Origin: RBG-16-66-20 sp052386675
GTDB lineage: Bacteria; Pseudomonadota; Gammaproteobacteria; Burkholderiales; SG8-39
NCBI GenBank assembly: GCA_052386675.1
Contig: JBQTJX010000018.1
Coordinates: 1 to 64,000 of the forward strand
DNA length: 64,000 bases
Direction of reading: 5' to 3'
Positions 63,467-64,000 of the stretch are shown here, piece after piece (within the stretch, counting starts at the first letter, position 1; the number at the start of each line of letters is the position of its first letter). A model generated the notes under the pieces. The model was not told where the DNA came from and made no database searches. It saw only the letters and a list, made by a program, of their open reading frames with translations. A program made the position numbers and the translations under genes.

Positions 63467-64000
63467 TGCAAGCCGATCGCCCGGCGATCTATCGTCCGCG
63501 CAGGCCGCACGCAAGCCCGCTGTGGCAGTGCGTGCGCCGGCACCTGCCGGAGCTGCGCGCCTGCGGCCGCGTGCGGCGCGCCGTCGAGAAGAACGTGCTC
63601 GAGCGCTTTCTCGATTGCGGCGACCCGCACCGGGGCTTCGCGCGCATCCGCTGCGCGGGGTGCGGCCACGACCTGCTGCTCGCTTTTTCCTGCAAGACGC
63701 GCTACTTCTGCCCGAGCTGCCACCAGAAGCGCGTCCTCGCCTGGGGCGACTGGGTCGAGCAGTTCGTGCTGCGGCCCGTGGCGCACCGGCAGTACGTCTT
63801 CACCGTGCCGAAACTGATCCGGCCGTTCTTCGCCTACCGGCGGTCACTGCTTGGCGAGCTCTGCCGCATCGTGGCGCGCTCGCTCACCGAGGCCTACCGT
63901 GTCGCCTATCCGCGCGGGTGCCCGGGATTCATCCTGTTCGTGCAGACCTTCGGCGACCTGGTCAACTTCAACCCCCACGTCCATGCGCTCGTCGCGGACG
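63467..64000 (+). mobile_element. IS91-family transposase, 5' part, with a frameshift (runs off the window)
   Basis: From the ATG at 63467 one frame reads IYRPRRPHASPLWQCVRR, the IS91-type start. At about 63540 the reading jumps to another frame, HLPELRACGRVRRAVEKNVLE, which continues FLDCGDPHRGF, RCAGCGHDLLLAFSCKTRYFC, CPSCHQKR, YVFTVPKLIRPFFAYRR and FVQTFGDLVNFNPHVHAL to the window edge. The zinc-binding cysteines and the start of the HUH (rolling-circle) domain are thus present. A one-base deletion explains the shift. The 3' end lies beyond the window. Confidence 0.85.

Overview
The window is high-GC DNA that reads as the chromosome of a betaproteobacterium, probably Burkholderiales or a relative. 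The evidence is an SAH riboswitch ahead of ahcY, two Bug-type tricarboxylate-transporter receptors, the gene order leuS-lptE-holA-proA-nadD-rsfS-rlmH-maf-rng, and a pteridine reductase / MidA / TtcA group. I see no rRNA, tRNA or CRISPR array. Coding density is very high, and many neighbours overlap by 1 to 35 bases.

Layout. 1-1674: ethanolamine ammonia-lyase genes eutC (cut by the window edge) and eutB, the latter broken by an in-frame amber codon. 1703-4510: a lower-GC superfamily 1 helicase with an inserted nuclease-like region, possibly acquired. 4592-7153: promoter, SAH riboswitch, ahcY and a MetF-like gene (activated methyl cycle). 7147-18938: three tandem giant exported MshQ-like (DUF6701) paralogues with different N-terminal modules and no other MSHA pilus genes nearby. 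19001-24998: YdjM-like membrane protein, a possible PilZ-like protein, a helix-turn-helix/aminotransferase fusion with its own operator-like promoter, and a HxlR regulator divergent from an MFS transporter. 25057-28282: tannase-family lipoprotein, a vapBC toxin-antitoxin pair and a DUF3750 protein. 28285-38368: tRNA thiolation, SMR efflux, pteridine reductase, MidA methyltransferase, dihaem cytochrome c, alpha/beta hydrolase, GST, tRNA nucleotidyltransferase, NDUFA9-like protein, lytic transglycosylase and 5-formyl-THF cyclo-ligase. 38365-46464: recQ, a PAS-GGDEF-hemerythrin protein behind an FNR-type box, an exported methyltransferase, ilvA, a YqaA-like protein and uvrD. 46503-56461: a Bug receptor, then the leuS-to-rng housekeeping cluster. 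56485-62930: MetE-like protein, amidase, TTC38-like protein, AhpD-like protein, Tat-exported dienelactone hydrolase and a second Bug receptor. 63057-64000: IS91-family debris and the start of a frameshifted IS91 transposase.

The most unusual items are the DNA-binding-domain/aminotransferase fusion with a near-leaderless promoter overlapping a perfect inverted repeat, the three modular DUF6701 proteins with near-identical internal tracts, and the FNR box in front of a diguanylate cyclase carrying a complete hemerythrin site. Two copies of one GGGACGGACCACGATT inverted repeat sit directly after two genes. Most of the rest is ordinary housekeeping. All functional calls come from reading the sequence; no database search was possible.
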